Positions 42,147 through 51,732 are shown, counted from the first letter of the stretch. The stretch: 64,000 nt of DNA from Paraburkholderia sediminicola (GCF_902859805.1 NZ_CADIKC010000004.1:310001-374000); one strand, 5' to 3'. Numbers and translations: made by a program. Notes: generated by a model not told the origin, from the letters alone.

Positions 42147-43856
42147 ATGGCGCGGCAGCCGTCAGCGATGAGCACGTATCCGCGCCTCCCGTTCCGGCAG
42201 TCTGGTCCGCGCTTTGCGCTTATCCGTGGCGGAGTCGTGGGCCGGTTGATGCGCGGCATGACCGCGTTCGGCGCCCTGTTGGCGCTCGGGTTTGCATTGT
42301 GCGAAAACGCGCCGCAGGTTGGCGTGGCCGAGGCCGCCGTCGCGCCGAATAGCGTTGTCGTGATCCCGGTGAACGGCGCGATCAGTCCGGCCAGCGCCGA
42401 CTTCATCGTGCGCAGCCTGCAGCGCGCCGCCGACGAACGCGCGCAACTCGCCGTGCTGCAACTCGATACGCCAGGCGGGCTGGATACATCGATGCGGCAG
42501 ATCATCAAGGCGATCCTCGGCTCGCCGGTGCCTGTCGCCACCTTTATTGCCCCGAGTGGCGCGCGAGCGGCGAGCGCCGGTACCTATATCGTCTACGCCA
42601 GCCATATTGCGGCGATGGCGCCTGGCACCAATCTCGGCGCGGCGACGCCGATTCAGATGGGTATCGGCGGTGCGGAGCCACCTGCGGGCGGCGGCGGGAT
42701 GCCCGGTTTGCCCGGCACTGGAGGCGGCTCTGGCGCGCCGAAGAACGGGCCCGGAACACAGACCGCAGGGGATTCGGCGAACCCGGCGTCGCCAGTGAAT
42801 TCTGCCAACTCAGCAGCGCCGGCGAGCGCTGGCAACTTCGCCAGCGCTTCCAGTGGAGCCCTTCCGCTCGACACCCAATCCACCGAACTGCGCAAGCAGG
42901 TCCATGACGCCGCCGCCTACATCCGCGGCCTTGCGCAAATGCGCGGACGCAACGCCGACTGGGCCGAGCGCGCCGTACGCGAAGCCGTCAGCCTGTCGGC
43001 CAGCGAAGCGCTCGCGCAGCACGTGGTCGATCTAAATGCGCGCGACATTCCCGACCTGCTGCGCCAGGTAGACGGCCGCACGATCAACACAAGCCACGGC
43101 GACGTCAAACTCAGCACCGCCAACGCACCGGTGGTCACGCTGGAGGCCGACTGGCGCAGTCAGTTTCTCGCGGTGATTACCGATCCGAACGTCGCGCTGG
43201 TGCTTCTCATGATCGGCATGTACGGCCTCTTCTTCGAATTCGCCAACCCCGGCTTCGTGCTGCCCGGCGTGGTCGGCGCGATCAGTCTGCTGATGGGACT
43301 CTTCGCGATGCAGATGCTGCCCGTCAATTACGTCGGACTCGGCCTGATCTTTCTCGGCATCGCATTCCTGATCGGCGAGGCATTTCTGCCGACCTTCGGC
43401 TCGCTCGGCTTCGGCGGCGTCGTCGCGTTCGTGATCGGCGCCTTGATGCTGATCGATACCGACGTGCCCGGTTACGGCATTCCGCTGCCCCTGATCGCGG
43501 CTGTGACCGTGTTCAGCGTCGCGTTCGTGTTCGGCGTGTCGAGGCTCGCGCTGCGGGCGCGCCGCCGGCCCGTGGTGACGGGCTCTGAAGGGCTGATCGG
43601 CAGTCTCGGCGTCGTGCTCGACGGCGGCCTGTCGCCCGACGGAGGTCCGTTGCAGGGGGATGCAACAGCGGGCGCAACAGCAGACACCGCAGCGGGCGGC
43701 ACGCTGGCCGGCTGGGCTCAGATACACGGTGAACGCTGGCGGGTGTCCAGCACGGACCCGGTCGCGGCCGGCCATGCGGTGCGCGTCACGGCGCGCCGCG
43801 GACTGACGCTGACTGTGGTGCCTGCGGAAGCACAACAACAAGGAGAACGCTCATGA
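42147..43856 (+). CDS. NfeD-family membrane-bound ClpP-class serine protease
   Basis: 569 residues if started at 42147. The true start may be near 42249, where a signal-peptide-like stretch (MRGMTAFGALLALGFALC) begins. The ClpP-like protease domain carries the nucleophile Ser in SGARAASAGTYIVYAS; the probable Lys is in RKQVHDAAAYIRGLAQ. A Gly/Pro/Ser/Ala-rich insertion of about 75 residues separates the two. Four membrane segments (about 345-480) and a C-terminal OB-fold NfeD domain follow. In archaea the homologue cleaves its partner stomatin, and here the slipin gene follows with a 4-base overlap. Confidence 0.87.
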   Translation: MARQPSAMSTYPRLPFRQSGPRFALIRGGVVGRLMRGMTAFGALLALGFALCENAPQVGVAEAAVAPNSVVVIPVNGAISPASADFIVRSLQRAADERAQLAVLQLDTPGGLDTSMRQIIKAILGSPVPVATFIAPSGARAASAGTYIVYASHIAAMAPGTNLGAATPIQMGIGGAEPPAGGGGMPGLPGTGGGSGAPKNGPGTQTAGDSANPASPVNSANSAAPASAGNFASASSGALPLDTQSTELRKQVHDAAAYIRGLAQMRGRNADWAERAVREAVSLSASEALAQHVVDLNARDIPDLLRQVDGRTINTSHGDVKLSTANAPVVTLEADWRSQFLAVITDPNVALVLLMIGMYGLFFEFANPGFVLPGVVGAISLLMGLFAMQMLPVNYVGLGLIFLGIAFLIGEAFLPTFGSLGFGGVVAFVIGALMLIDTDVPGYGIPLPLIAAVTVFSVAFVFGVSRLALRARRRPVVTGSEGLIGSLGVVLDGGLSPDGGPLQGDATAGATADTAAGGTLAGWAQIHGERWRVSSTDPVAAGHAVRVTARRGLTLTVVPAEAQQQGERS

Positions 43857-44626
43857 TCGGTTTCACATTCGGCTTCAGCAGCATTCTGATTCTGCTGGTG
43901 GCCGCGCTGATTGCTTCATCGATACGGATTTTTCGCGAGTACGAACGCGGCGTGGTGTTCATGCTTGGGCGCTTCTGGAAGGTCAAGGGGCCGGGCCTCG
44001 TGCTGATCATTCCAATCGTGCAGCAGGTGGTACGCATGGATCTGCGCACTGTCGTGTTCGACGTGCCGCCGCAAGACGTGATTACGCGCGACAACGTGTC
44101 GGTGAAGGTCAACGCGGTGGTGTATTTCCGCGTGGTCGATCCGGAAAAGGCGGTGATTCAGGTGGCGCGTTATTTCGAGGCGACCAGCCAGTTATCGCAG
44201 ACCACGCTGCGTGCGGTGCTCGGCAAACACGAACTCGATGACCTGCTGGCGGCTCGCGAGCAACTGAACGCCGATATCCAGAAAGTGCTCGATGCACAAA
44301 CCGACGCGTGGGGCATCAAGGTGGCGATCGTCGAGATCAAGCATGTGGACATCAACGAAACGATGATCCGCGCGATCGCCCGTCAGGCCGAAGCCGAACG
44401 CGAACGGCGCGCCAAGGTGATTCATGCGGAAGGCGAATTGCAGGCCTCGCAGCATTTGCTGGAGGCAGCGCAGACGCTGTCGAAACAACCGCAGGCCATG
44501 CAGTTGCGTTACCTGCAAACCCTCACGACGATCGCCGCCGACAAGAATTCGACGATCGTTTTCCCACTGCCGATCGATCTGCTGAGCGCGGTGCTGGATC
44601 GCTTCAGCAAGCCGTCGGCCTCCTGA
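43853..44626 (+). CDS. Slipin (stomatin/SPFH-domain protein)
   Basis: 257-residue membrane-anchored SPFH protein. One N-terminal hydrophobic anchor (SILILLVAALIASSIRIF), then the stomatin core (FREYERGVVFMLGRFWKVKG, PPQDVITRDNVSVKVNAVVY) and the coiled-coil AEAERERRAKVIHAEGELQA. It forms oligomeric microdomain scaffolds. Its ATG overlaps the NfeD stop (ATGA), a coupled pair found across prokaryotes. Confidence 0.92.
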   Translation: MIGFTFGFSSILILLVAALIASSIRIFREYERGVVFMLGRFWKVKGPGLVLIIPIVQQVVRMDLRTVVFDVPPQDVITRDNVSVKVNAVVYFRVVDPEKAVIQVARYFEATSQLSQTTLRAVLGKHELDDLLAAREQLNADIQKVLDAQTDAWGIKVAIVEIKHVDINETMIRAIARQAEAERERRAKVIHAEGELQASQHLLEAAQTLSKQPQAMQLRYLQTLTTIAADKNSTIVFPLPIDLLSAVLDRFSKPSAS

Positions 44627-44776
44627 ACCGGGGGGCGCGCCGCTTCACCGCCGCTTCACTTTAGCCCGCTTTGGATCGCGGGGTGAAATGGTGCATTGCC
44701 TGCAATCGACTTACTCGGAATGCCCATGAAATTTAAAATTTAAGGGTCGTCTTTAACCGCTCCATAGGAGCTAATC

Positions 44777-45034
44777 ATGAAAATCGTCTCTCTCGTTGGA
44801 CTCGGCGCGTTGTTAGCCGCCGTGAGTATGAGCAGCGCGTTTGCGCAGACCTCGCGGCCTTACGACCCGTCGGCGCCGCTCACGCGTGCGCAGGTGAAAG
44901 CCGATCTGGCCGCCTGGCGCGCCGCCGGCTACGATCCGCTGGACTGGATCGACTATCCGGACAACGCGCAACGCGCGGGCCGCATCGTCGCCGCGCGGCG
45001 GGCGCAGCAGATGGGTGGGAGCACGGCGCAGTAA
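44777..45034 (+). CDS. DUF4148 periplasmic protein
   Basis: 85 residues. Signal peptide (VSLVGLGALLAAVSMSSAFA, predicted cleavage near residue 23), then a mature part with the DUF4148 hallmark LTRAQVKADLAAWRAAGYDP. This family is strongly expanded in Burkholderiaceae and has no defined role. Preceded by a GGAG-type site 7 nt before the ATG. Single gene. Confidence 0.88.
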   Translation: MKIVSLVGLGALLAAVSMSSAFAQTSRPYDPSAPLTRAQVKADLAAWRAAGYDPLDWIDYPDNAQRAGRIVAARRAQQMGGSTAQ

Positions 45035-45514
45035 TCCGTCTGATCCTGGCCTTGGAGCGGCAGGCCGGGCTGCTCGCGACTGCAAAGGTCGTAGGCAGCG
45101 CCGGCCTTGGTTGCGCTACAGATCCCTGCAAGAACTGTCTGCCTCGCCCTTTCCCCGCCTGCTCTTTGTTGCTGCAGCTTTAGCCCGAATCGTTTCAATT
45201 CACGCCGTCCCGCCAGGCTCCGCCTGTCCCCTTGCTTCCGCAAGCTCACCGTCTCCCGCCGCAACATCGTAAATTCGCTTGCCGCACCGCCCCGCGCGCT
45301 GGCAAGGTATCATCTCGCCCCTTCGGCACAGCCCACCGTCGCGCAAACTCACGCAAACCGGTCCGCCACCGCCAATCATGATTACAATCCGCCCGTAGGC
45401 TGCGCTGGCGAGGTGCATCGGTGCCGTGTCGGACGGCAGAGTCGCCCGCCTATTCGCGACGCATTGCCCGTATCAACCACAAGAAACGCTTTTGAACAAC
45501 GAGAGACCCGCCTC
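45035..45514. other. Intergenic region before the purine permease gene
   Basis: About 480 bases with no supported gene. The upstream extension of the permease frame is rich in Pro/Arg/Ala and is not coding-like. I looked for a purine-riboswitch core and saw none. The permease promoter must lie here. Confidence 0.45.
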
Positions 45515-46816
45515 ATGGACTCCATAAAACGATACTTCGGCTTCGAAGCCGCCGGCACCAACCTGCGCACCGAGGTGCTCGCCGGGCTGACCACCTTCCT
45601 GACGATGGCCTACATCATCTTCGTCAATCCGGCGATTCTCGGCGACGCCGGCATGCCGAAGGACGCGGTGTTCGTCGCGACCTGCATCGTGGCCGCGCTG
45701 GCCTCGCTGATCATGGGTCTCTACGCTAACTACCCGATCGCCCTCGCACCCGGCATGGGTCTGAACGCGTACTTCGCGTACACCGTCGTGAAAGGCATGG
45801 GCTTCACGTGGCAAGCCGCACTCGGCGCGGTGTTCATCTCCGGCTGCCTGTTCCTGATCGTTACGCTGTTTCGCGTGCGCGAGGTGATCGTCAACGGCAT
45901 TCCGCATTCCATACGCATTGCCATCACCGGCGGCATTGGCCTCTTTCTCGCGATCATTTCGCTGAAATCGGCCGGTGTGGTGGTCGGCAATCCGGCCACG
46001 CTCGTCACGCTCGGCGATCTGCATAACCCGCATGTGATTCTCGCGGTGATCGGCTTCTTCGCGATTGTCACGCTCGACTATCTGCGGGTGCGTGGTGCGA
46101 TCCTGATCGGCATTGTCGGCGTGACGGTGCTGAGCTTTTTCTTCGGCGGCAATCAGTTTCATGGGATCGTTTCCGCGCCGCCATCGATCGCACCGACGCT
46201 GTTCCAGCTCGACATTCGCGGCGCGCTTTCCGGCGGCGTGCTGAACGTGATCCTGGTGTTTTTCCTCGTCGAACTGTTCGACGCGACCGGCACGCTGATG
46301 GGCGTGGCCAATCGCGCCGGGCTGCTGGTCGAAGGCAAGATGTTCCGGCTCAACCGCGCGCTGCTCGCCGATAGCACGGCGATTCTGGCCGGCTCGATGC
46401 TGGGCACCTCGTCGACCACGGCGTATATCGAAAGCGCGTCGGGCGTGCAGGCCGGCGGCCGCACGGGCGTGACCGCGATTACCGTCGCCGTGCTGTTTCT
46501 CGCGGCGCTGTTTTTTGCGCCGCTGGCGGGCGTGGTGCCTGGCTACGCGACCGCGCCGGCCCTGCTGTACGTGTCCTGCCTGATGCTGCGCGAAATGCTC
46601 GATCTGCCATGGGACGACGCCACCGAAGTCGTACCGGCTGCTCTGACCGCATTGTTGATGCCCTTCACCTACTCGATCGCCAATGGCGTGGCGTTCGGTT
46701 TCATCTCGTATGCCGGTCTGAAACTGCTGACCGGGCAGGCGCGCAAAGTGAAACTGGTGGTATGGATCATCGCGGCGATTTTCCTGTTCCGCTATTTCTA
46801 CCTCGGCAGCGAATGA
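45515..46816 (+). CDS. NCS2-family purine permease (AzgA-like)
   Basis: 433-residue inner-membrane symporter for adenine, guanine or hypoxanthine. Typical AzgA-group sequence: GTNLRTEVLAGLTTFLTMAY, ALAPGMGLNAYFAYTVV, and LGTSSTTAYIESASGVQAGG in the substrate half-helix region. About 12-14 membrane segments. The ATG at 45515 begins at the conserved N terminus. Single gene. Confidence 0.9.
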   Translation: MDSIKRYFGFEAAGTNLRTEVLAGLTTFLTMAYIIFVNPAILGDAGMPKDAVFVATCIVAALASLIMGLYANYPIALAPGMGLNAYFAYTVVKGMGFTWQAALGAVFISGCLFLIVTLFRVREVIVNGIPHSIRIAITGGIGLFLAIISLKSAGVVVGNPATLVTLGDLHNPHVILAVIGFFAIVTLDYLRVRGAILIGIVGVTVLSFFFGGNQFHGIVSAPPSIAPTLFQLDIRGALSGGVLNVILVFFLVELFDATGTLMGVANRAGLLVEGKMFRLNRALLADSTAILAGSMLGTSSTTAYIESASGVQAGGRTGVTAITVAVLFLAALFFAPLAGVVPGYATAPALLYVSCLMLREMLDLPWDDATEVVPAALTALLMPFTYSIANGVAFGFISYAGLKLLTGQARKVKLVVWIIAAIFLFRYFYLGSE

Positions 46817-47020
46817 GCTGCGGCGGCGATTAACGTGAAGGCACTGGGGTGAAAGCGCGGGACAGCACGTGACTCGGCTGGCGATACGCGATACAGCGCA
46901 GCGCAACCCCATGCGTCACAGCCTGACTGAAAGCACTGCGGCATCGTCGCTGTGTCCGGTCACGGTTCGGTCTGGATCAACAATCATTTTATTGATGGGG
47001 CCCGTTCTGGTCGGGCACCC

Positions 47021-47043
47021 TTTATCATCTGATGATTGATAAA
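47021..47043. promoter_or_regulatory. Nested palindrome upstream of cytochrome b561 gene
   Basis: TTTATCA (47021-47027) and TGATAAA (47037-47043) are exact inverted repeats. Inside them lies ATCATC-T-GATGAT (47024-47036), a second palindrome. It ends 31 bp before the ATG at 47075. Possibly an operator; the cognate protein is unknown. Confidence 0.35.
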
Positions 47044-47074
47044 AACCAACGAACCGGACACGGGAGTCCCCTGC

Positions 47075-47614
47075 ATGTCTTCTTACAGCCACAGCCGCGC
47101 CACGGACCGTTATTCGTCGCCCGCCATCTTCTTCCACTGGGCGATCTTTCTGCTGATCGCGCTCGCTTATCTGGCAATCGAAATCCGCGGACCGAAAGGC
47201 TCGGACAGCCGGGCCTTCTGGAGCAGCGTGCATTTTTGCGCCGGTACCCTCGTGCTGGGCCTGGCGGTCCTGCGCGTGCTATGGCGGCTGTGGGCCGGCG
47301 CGCCTGCGGAAATCGTGGGCAATCGCCTGCTCGCCTTTCTGGCGCGCGCTGCGCATCTCGCCTTGTACATCTTTATCATCGCGCAGCCGCTGCTGGGCAT
47401 GCTGATGATCAACACAGGCGGGCATCCGGTCACGCTGGCCTGGGTCAACTTCAGCTTCACGCTGGTCGGCGCGGATCCACTTGCGCGGCCACTGCTCAAG
47501 ACAGCGCACGAGTGGCTCGGCAATGCGTTTTACTGGGTGATCGGATTGCACGCGCTTGCGGCGATTGCGCATCACGTGGTGTTCAAGGATCGGACGCTGC
47601 GGCGGATGGTTTGA
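47075..47614 (+). CDS. Cytochrome b561 family protein
   Basis: 179-residue, four-helix diheme membrane protein. Candidate heme ligands are the histidines in SSPAIFFHWAIF, SVHFCAGTLVLG, ARAAHLALYIFI and HEWLGNAFYWVIGLHALAAI, the usual YodB/CybB pattern. It moves electrons from the quinol pool to a soluble or periplasmic partner. GGGAG lies 8 nt before the ATG at 47075; the ATG at 47036 is less likely. Single gene. Confidence 0.88.
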   Translation: MSSYSHSRATDRYSSPAIFFHWAIFLLIALAYLAIEIRGPKGSDSRAFWSSVHFCAGTLVLGLAVLRVLWRLWAGAPAEIVGNRLLAFLARAAHLALYIFIIAQPLLGMLMINTGGHPVTLAWVNFSFTLVGADPLARPLLKTAHEWLGNAFYWVIGLHALAAIAHHVVFKDRTLRRMV

Positions 47615-47887
47615 TCGGCTTCCGGTCTTCGGCGCTTGCGGCGTTGGCGTTTGCCGTCTCTGGAACTTACAGCCGCGCGAGTGCAGACCTGGGCGGCGCG
47701 AAGGGCCGCGGCCAGTTGTAGACCCGTTGAGTTGCGGACGCCGCGCCTGGGTTTGCGTCTCGTGTTGCTCTTGCGCGGCTGATTCTGCTTTCCTGCTCTG
47801 CCCGCTCGTTGGACCCACCTTTGGGCTTACTTTGGGACTGACTTCCGCGCTCTTTTCCGGGCTGAGGCCGGCCAGGCGCGGATTCGC
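47615..47887. other. Short intergenic region, nothing recognised
   Basis: About 270 bases between the convergent cytochrome b561 and DUF1488 genes. Frames here are rich in Arg, Ser and Ala and show no family features. No strong terminator hairpin was found. Confidence 0.4.
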
Positions 47888-48178
47888 TCAGTTCCGCCAG
47901 TTCGCCTCATAGAAACGCACGTAGCCGCTCCTCAGCACCAGACATTGCGCCCGAGTTTCCGATAACAGACGCCGTGTGGCCGCTTCGATCCGGGCCCGGT
48001 GTGCGTCGAATGCATCGACCATGTCCTCCAGACGCGGCGACGCGGCGCCGAAGTGATCTTCCAGGGCCTCAGCCGTGATCATGCACTCCACCCTTTGCCC
48101 ATCAACCATCGCCGGGAACGCCAAGGTAAGTTCGCGACCTGAATATTCAGGAGTTTCGTTCGGGAATAGGATCTGCAT
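47888..48178 (-). CDS. DUF1488 small protein
   Basis: 96-residue cytosolic protein. The DUF1488 pattern is visible: LTLAFPAMVDGQRVECMITA, EALEDHFGA and an acidic/basic helical C-terminal half. The function is unknown; the family is widespread in Burkholderiales and often single-copy. No operon partner. Confidence 0.8.
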   Translation of the reverse strand: MQILFPNETPEYSGRELTLAFPAMVDGQRVECMITAEALEDHFGAASPRLEDMVDAFDAHRARIEAATRRLLSETRAQCLVLRSGYVRFYEANWRN

Positions 48179-48595
48179 GGGAGTTCACCTGAAAGGTTGG
48201 GTGCTGCGCATGGGTCAATTGGTACTGCGCACGCTGGTTAAGACTGGTCGCACCTGCAGCGCTTGCCCCCTTTTCGAATGCTGGTGGCGCGGGTCCGTCA
48301 CCCCATAGTTTCGCGGGCGCCGTACTTCGCGCCCCGCGGAGGTGATTTGATTCACTGTAGACGAGTTCGGCCGCTGCGCAAGTTTTCCTTTTTGTTTGCT
48401 TGATTTTGGTGCCTGACGTGGTCTTTTGAGGTGTTTTTTCTCTCCCACGCGACCCGGTTTGTTCGTGCTGCGCGGCTTTCGCCAGGGTCCTGATTCGTCC
48501 TGTAATATCGGTGTTCGGCCGCAGACAGGTATGTTGCACTGCGGAACGCAACGGCGGGCAACGCACCCGCCGGGTCCGATCACCGGAGACATGCT
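48179..48595. other. Intergenic region upstream of the AcoR-like regulator gene
   Basis: About 415 bases. Its right part (48350-48480) is T-rich on the plus strand. Minus-strand frames here are low-complexity and not called. No sigma-54 box was found, so the regulator is probably transcribed by a sigma-70 type promoter. Confidence 0.4.
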
Positions 48596-50596
48596 TTGAG
48601 CCATCGTTCTGCCACGCCGCCCACCGTTGGTCGGCCAGATGTCATCGCGCAAGCTCATGCCCGCTCGCTCGAAGTCGGCCTGCGAGCGTCGGAAACGCCG
48701 GACTTCCATCCGCTGCGCCGCCCCGCCCTGCGTGAACTCCTCGAACGCAATCAGTCTCTCTATACCCACGCGCTCCCCGTCATGGAGACGCTGCACGCGC
48801 AGATCGTCGACACGCAGAGCATGGTGCTGCTCACCGACAATCACGGCGTAATTCTCCACAGTCTCGGTGATAGCGACTTTGTTGAAAAAGCCAATCGCGT
48901 CGCGTTGTGTCCAGGCGTGTCATGGGCCGAAGCGGATCGCGGCACGAACGCGATCGGCACCGCCCTGATCGACGGGCAGCCAACCGTCGTGCATGCCGGC
49001 GAGCACTTCCTGCACGCGAACCGGATTCTCACGTGTTCGTGCGCGCCTATCGCCGATCCGTTCGGGCGCACCATCGGCGCGCTCGACGTCAGTGGCGACA
49101 CGCGCGGCTTCCACAAGCACACGCTTGCGCTCGTGCGGATGTCGGCGCAGATGATCGAAAATCATCTGTTCTCCAATCAATTCGTCGACGCCATTCGCAT
49201 TCACTTTCACGCGCGCGCGGAATTTATCGGCACGCTGTATGAAGGGCTCGCCGCGTTCGCGCCGGACGGCACCTTCCTGTCCGCGAATCGCAGCGCACTG
49301 TTTCAATTCGGGCAGCCGCTTGGCGAGCTGTTACGGCAACCGTTCGACGCGCTGTTCGGAGTCGCCTTTGCCAGAGTGCTGCAGCAGGTTGCCCGCGCGC
49401 CAGGCGAAAGTATCGAGCTGACGCTGCCGAGCGGCGTACGTGTAGTCGCACGCGGTGAATTTGCGGCGCCACGTTATGTCGGCTCATCAGATGGCTTGTC
49501 TGACGCGGCGCGTACGGTCACGTCCAGCGGCGCGCGTGCTGCGGCTCAGGCCTGCGAGACGGCATCGCTCGCCACACTCGAAACCCTCGATACCGGCGAT
49601 GCGACGGTCTCCGCGATCCTGCGAAGAGTCGCCAAGCTGCGCGGACGCGATATTCCCATTCTCGTGCTCGGCAAAACCGGCACCGGCAAGGAATGGCTCG
49701 CCCGCGCGATCCATCACGATTCGCCGCGGCGGGCTGCGCCCTTCGTCGCGCTGAATTGCGCGTCGTTGCCTGACACGCTGATCGAGGCGGAGTTGTTCGG
49801 CTACGAAGACGGTGCCTTCACTGGCGCGAAGAAACGCGGAAGCGTCGGCAAGATCGTGCAGGCCGATGGCGGTACGCTGTTTCTCGACGAAATCGGCGAC
49901 ATGCCGCTCGCCCAGCAAGTGCGCCTGATGCGCGTGTTGCAGGAGCGCACTGTCGTGCCGCTCGGCGGCACGCGGGCGATTCCGGTCGATCTGCGCATTG
50001 TCTGCGCAACGCACCGCAACCTGCGCGAGATGATCGAAGCCGGCACCTTCCGCGAAGACCTGTATTACCGGATCAATGGTCTCGTCGTCACCCTGCCGGC
50101 GTTGCGTGAGCGCAGCGATCTGGCGGCGCTCGTCGAGCGCATGCTGGCATTGCAGCCGGATGGCGAGCGGTTGCCGCGCCGCGTGTCCGATGAGGTGCTG
50201 GAACGCTTTGCACAATGCCGCTGGCCGGGCAATCTGCGGCAATTGGCTAACGTGCTGCGCACAGCGAGCATCATGGCTGAAGGCGCGCAGCAGATTGAAC
50301 TCGAGGATTTGCCGGAAGACTTTCTGCAGGATTGCGAGGCTTCGCCGGTCGATGTCCGCGCCCAGCCGCACGAGGCGCTATCACGCAATGGCAGTGGCAA
50401 TGGCGGCAACGGACGCGACAAACCAGCAGCCGAGCCCGCGAATGCGTCACCCGCGAGGATGGAGGAATGGCAGGCCACGCTGATCGCGCAAACGCTCGCG
50501 CGACTCGACGGTAATGTATCCGCGGCCGCACGCGAGTTGGGGCTTGCGCGAAATACGGTCTATCGGTATTTGCGGCGTGGGAACACAACGCATTGA
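48596..50596 (+). CDS. Sigma-54-dependent activator, AcoR-like (GAF-AAA-Fis)
   Basis: 666-residue enhancer-binding protein. N-terminal GAF-like sensor at about 60-200 (LCPGVSWAEADRGTNAIGTA), a PAS-like middle at about 205-290, and an AAA+ domain with Walker A GKTGTGKE (359-366), the sigma-54-contacting GAFTGA (406-411) and Walker B TLFLDEIGD. A Fis-type helix-turn-helix at the C terminus (GNVSAAARELGLARNTVYRY) completes it. AcoR relatives control acetoin or alcohol catabolism; no such genes lie beside it here. Starts with TTG at 48596, GGAG upstream. Confidence 0.88.
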   Translation: MSHRSATPPTVGRPDVIAQAHARSLEVGLRASETPDFHPLRRPALRELLERNQSLYTHALPVMETLHAQIVDTQSMVLLTDNHGVILHSLGDSDFVEKANRVALCPGVSWAEADRGTNAIGTALIDGQPTVVHAGEHFLHANRILTCSCAPIADPFGRTIGALDVSGDTRGFHKHTLALVRMSAQMIENHLFSNQFVDAIRIHFHARAEFIGTLYEGLAAFAPDGTFLSANRSALFQFGQPLGELLRQPFDALFGVAFARVLQQVARAPGESIELTLPSGVRVVARGEFAAPRYVGSSDGLSDAARTVTSSGARAAAQACETASLATLETLDTGDATVSAILRRVAKLRGRDIPILVLGKTGTGKEWLARAIHHDSPRRAAPFVALNCASLPDTLIEAELFGYEDGAFTGAKKRGSVGKIVQADGGTLFLDEIGDMPLAQQVRLMRVLQERTVVPLGGTRAIPVDLRIVCATHRNLREMIEAGTFREDLYYRINGLVVTLPALRERSDLAALVERMLALQPDGERLPRRVSDEVLERFAQCRWPGNLRQLANVLRTASIMAEGAQQIELEDLPEDFLQDCEASPVDVRAQPHEALSRNGSGNGGNGRDKPAAEPANASPARMEEWQATLIAQTLARLDGNVSAAARELGLARNTVYRYLRRGNTTH

Positions 50597-50669
50597 AATG
50601 ACGATGCCGGAGCCTGGGCGTTTGGTGTGAACGTGTAAAGTGTGGCGCAATCCGTCACCGATTCACACG

Positions 50670-50969
50670 ATGTCCGACTCTACCCGCCCACCTCTCGTTC
50701 GCGTCGAGCCGCTCGGCCAAAGCTTCGAAGCGCCCGATTCGCTGACGATCCTCGAAGCCGCCGGCTTTGCGAATCTGCGTCTGCCGCGCTCGTGCCGCAA
50801 CGGCACATGCCGCACCTGCCTATGCAAAATGACGGCGGGACGCGTGCGCTATACGATCGAATGGCCGGGTCTCAGCCGGGAAGAAAAGGCGGAAGGCTAC
50901 ATCCTGCCGTGTGTGGCGATCGCGGAAACAGACGTGGTGATCGAGGCGCCGGACGCGGTCGAAATTTAG
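50670..50969 (+). CDS. 2Fe-2S ferredoxin
   Basis: 99-residue plant-type ferredoxin. The cluster ligands are the cysteines in SCRNGTCRTCLCKM and the distal one in YILPCVAIAE, giving the C-x4-C-x2-C plus C pattern. It transfers electrons for an oxygenase or reductase not located in the window. It follows the AcoR-like gene by 73 bp and could be co-transcribed. The ATG at 50670 lacks a strong ribosome-binding site. Confidence 0.87.
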   Translation: MSDSTRPPLVRVEPLGQSFEAPDSLTILEAAGFANLRLPRSCRNGTCRTCLCKMTAGRVRYTIEWPGLSREEKAEGYILPCVAIAETDVVIEAPDAVEI

Positions 50970-51013
50970 CAGCGCGAGGACAGTGCCTCGCGCCGCCGGC
51001 ATAGCATTCGGCC

Positions 51014-51208
51014 TTACCGCCCGTTGCCCATCGCCCGGGCGATTTTCTTGTCGGTGTTGTACTGACTCAGCGCATACACCGACCAGATCGCGGCCGGAAT
51101 CCAGCCAATCAGGGTGATCTGCAGGATCAGACAGATGATCCCGGCAAAAGGCCGGCCGATCGTAAAGAACTGGAACCACGGCAGAATGATGGCAAGCAAG
51201 AGACGCAT
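51014..51208 (-). CDS. YqaE/Pmp3-family small membrane protein
   Basis: 64 residues with two membrane helices (LLLAIILPWFQFFTIG and GIICLILQITLIGWIPAAIW), the Pmp3/YqaE layout, ending in the typical YALSQYN segment. Members affect membrane potential and stress tolerance. AGGAAA precedes the ATG; the frame extends upstream but without homology. Same strand as the DUF1653 gene, 80 bp downstream of it. Confidence 0.83.
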   Translation of the reverse strand: MRLLLAIILPWFQFFTIGRPFAGIICLILQITLIGWIPAAIWSVYALSQYNTDKKIARAMGNGR

Positions 51209-51288
51209 TCGGATTTCCTGTTTGTATTGACCTGGCGGCACACGTTCTTCGAGCGCAAGCGTGATGCCGATTGCTTGAACGAGGCAGC

Positions 51289-51483
51289 CTAGTTGATCGG
51301 CGCGAAGCGCGGTACCTTGGCGCCGTCGACTTCGACCAGCTCGAAAAATACCGAAGCCGGACGGGTCCAGATCGTACCATTGCTGGCTGTGTAGACGATC
51401 ATCGTGACCGTGGGATCGGACTCGAGCGTGGCCTCGCAAACCAGTTCGTAAATGCCGCCTTTGTAGTGTCGATAACGCACCAT
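51289..51483 (-). CDS. DUF1653 small protein
   Basis: 64 residues. The domain signature is clear: RYRHYKGGIYELVCEATLES, then TVTMIVYTASNGTIWTRPAS and FFELVEVDG. A compact SH3-like beta fold is likely; function unknown. Divergent from the OsmC-like gene at 51733. Confidence 0.83.
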   Translation of the reverse strand: MVRYRHYKGGIYELVCEATLESDPTVTMIVYTASNGTIWTRPASVFFELVEVDGAKVPRFAPIN

Positions 51484-51732
51484 TCAACTACTCCTGTCCC
51501 GATCAACGGAATCTTTGATAAACGGGCCGACGTCCTCCGAAGCGGAGCACGTGGTTTTATTGCGGCTGCCATTGTAAACCTGTGCTGGACCGCGATAGAT
51601 CACTGATGCAGGCTTACGTTGTCGCCAACACTTGCAGAGAAACCTTCGCCCGGCGCATTTCTACGCGCGTCCATCCAGGCCGTGGGATGTGCATGCGCTC
51701 AATCTTTTGACGTGACACCCTTGAGGACAATG

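Noticed and set aside
45035..45514. Purine riboswitch before the NCS2 permease gene
   Set aside because: No conserved core elements or three-way junction could be recognised in the leader.
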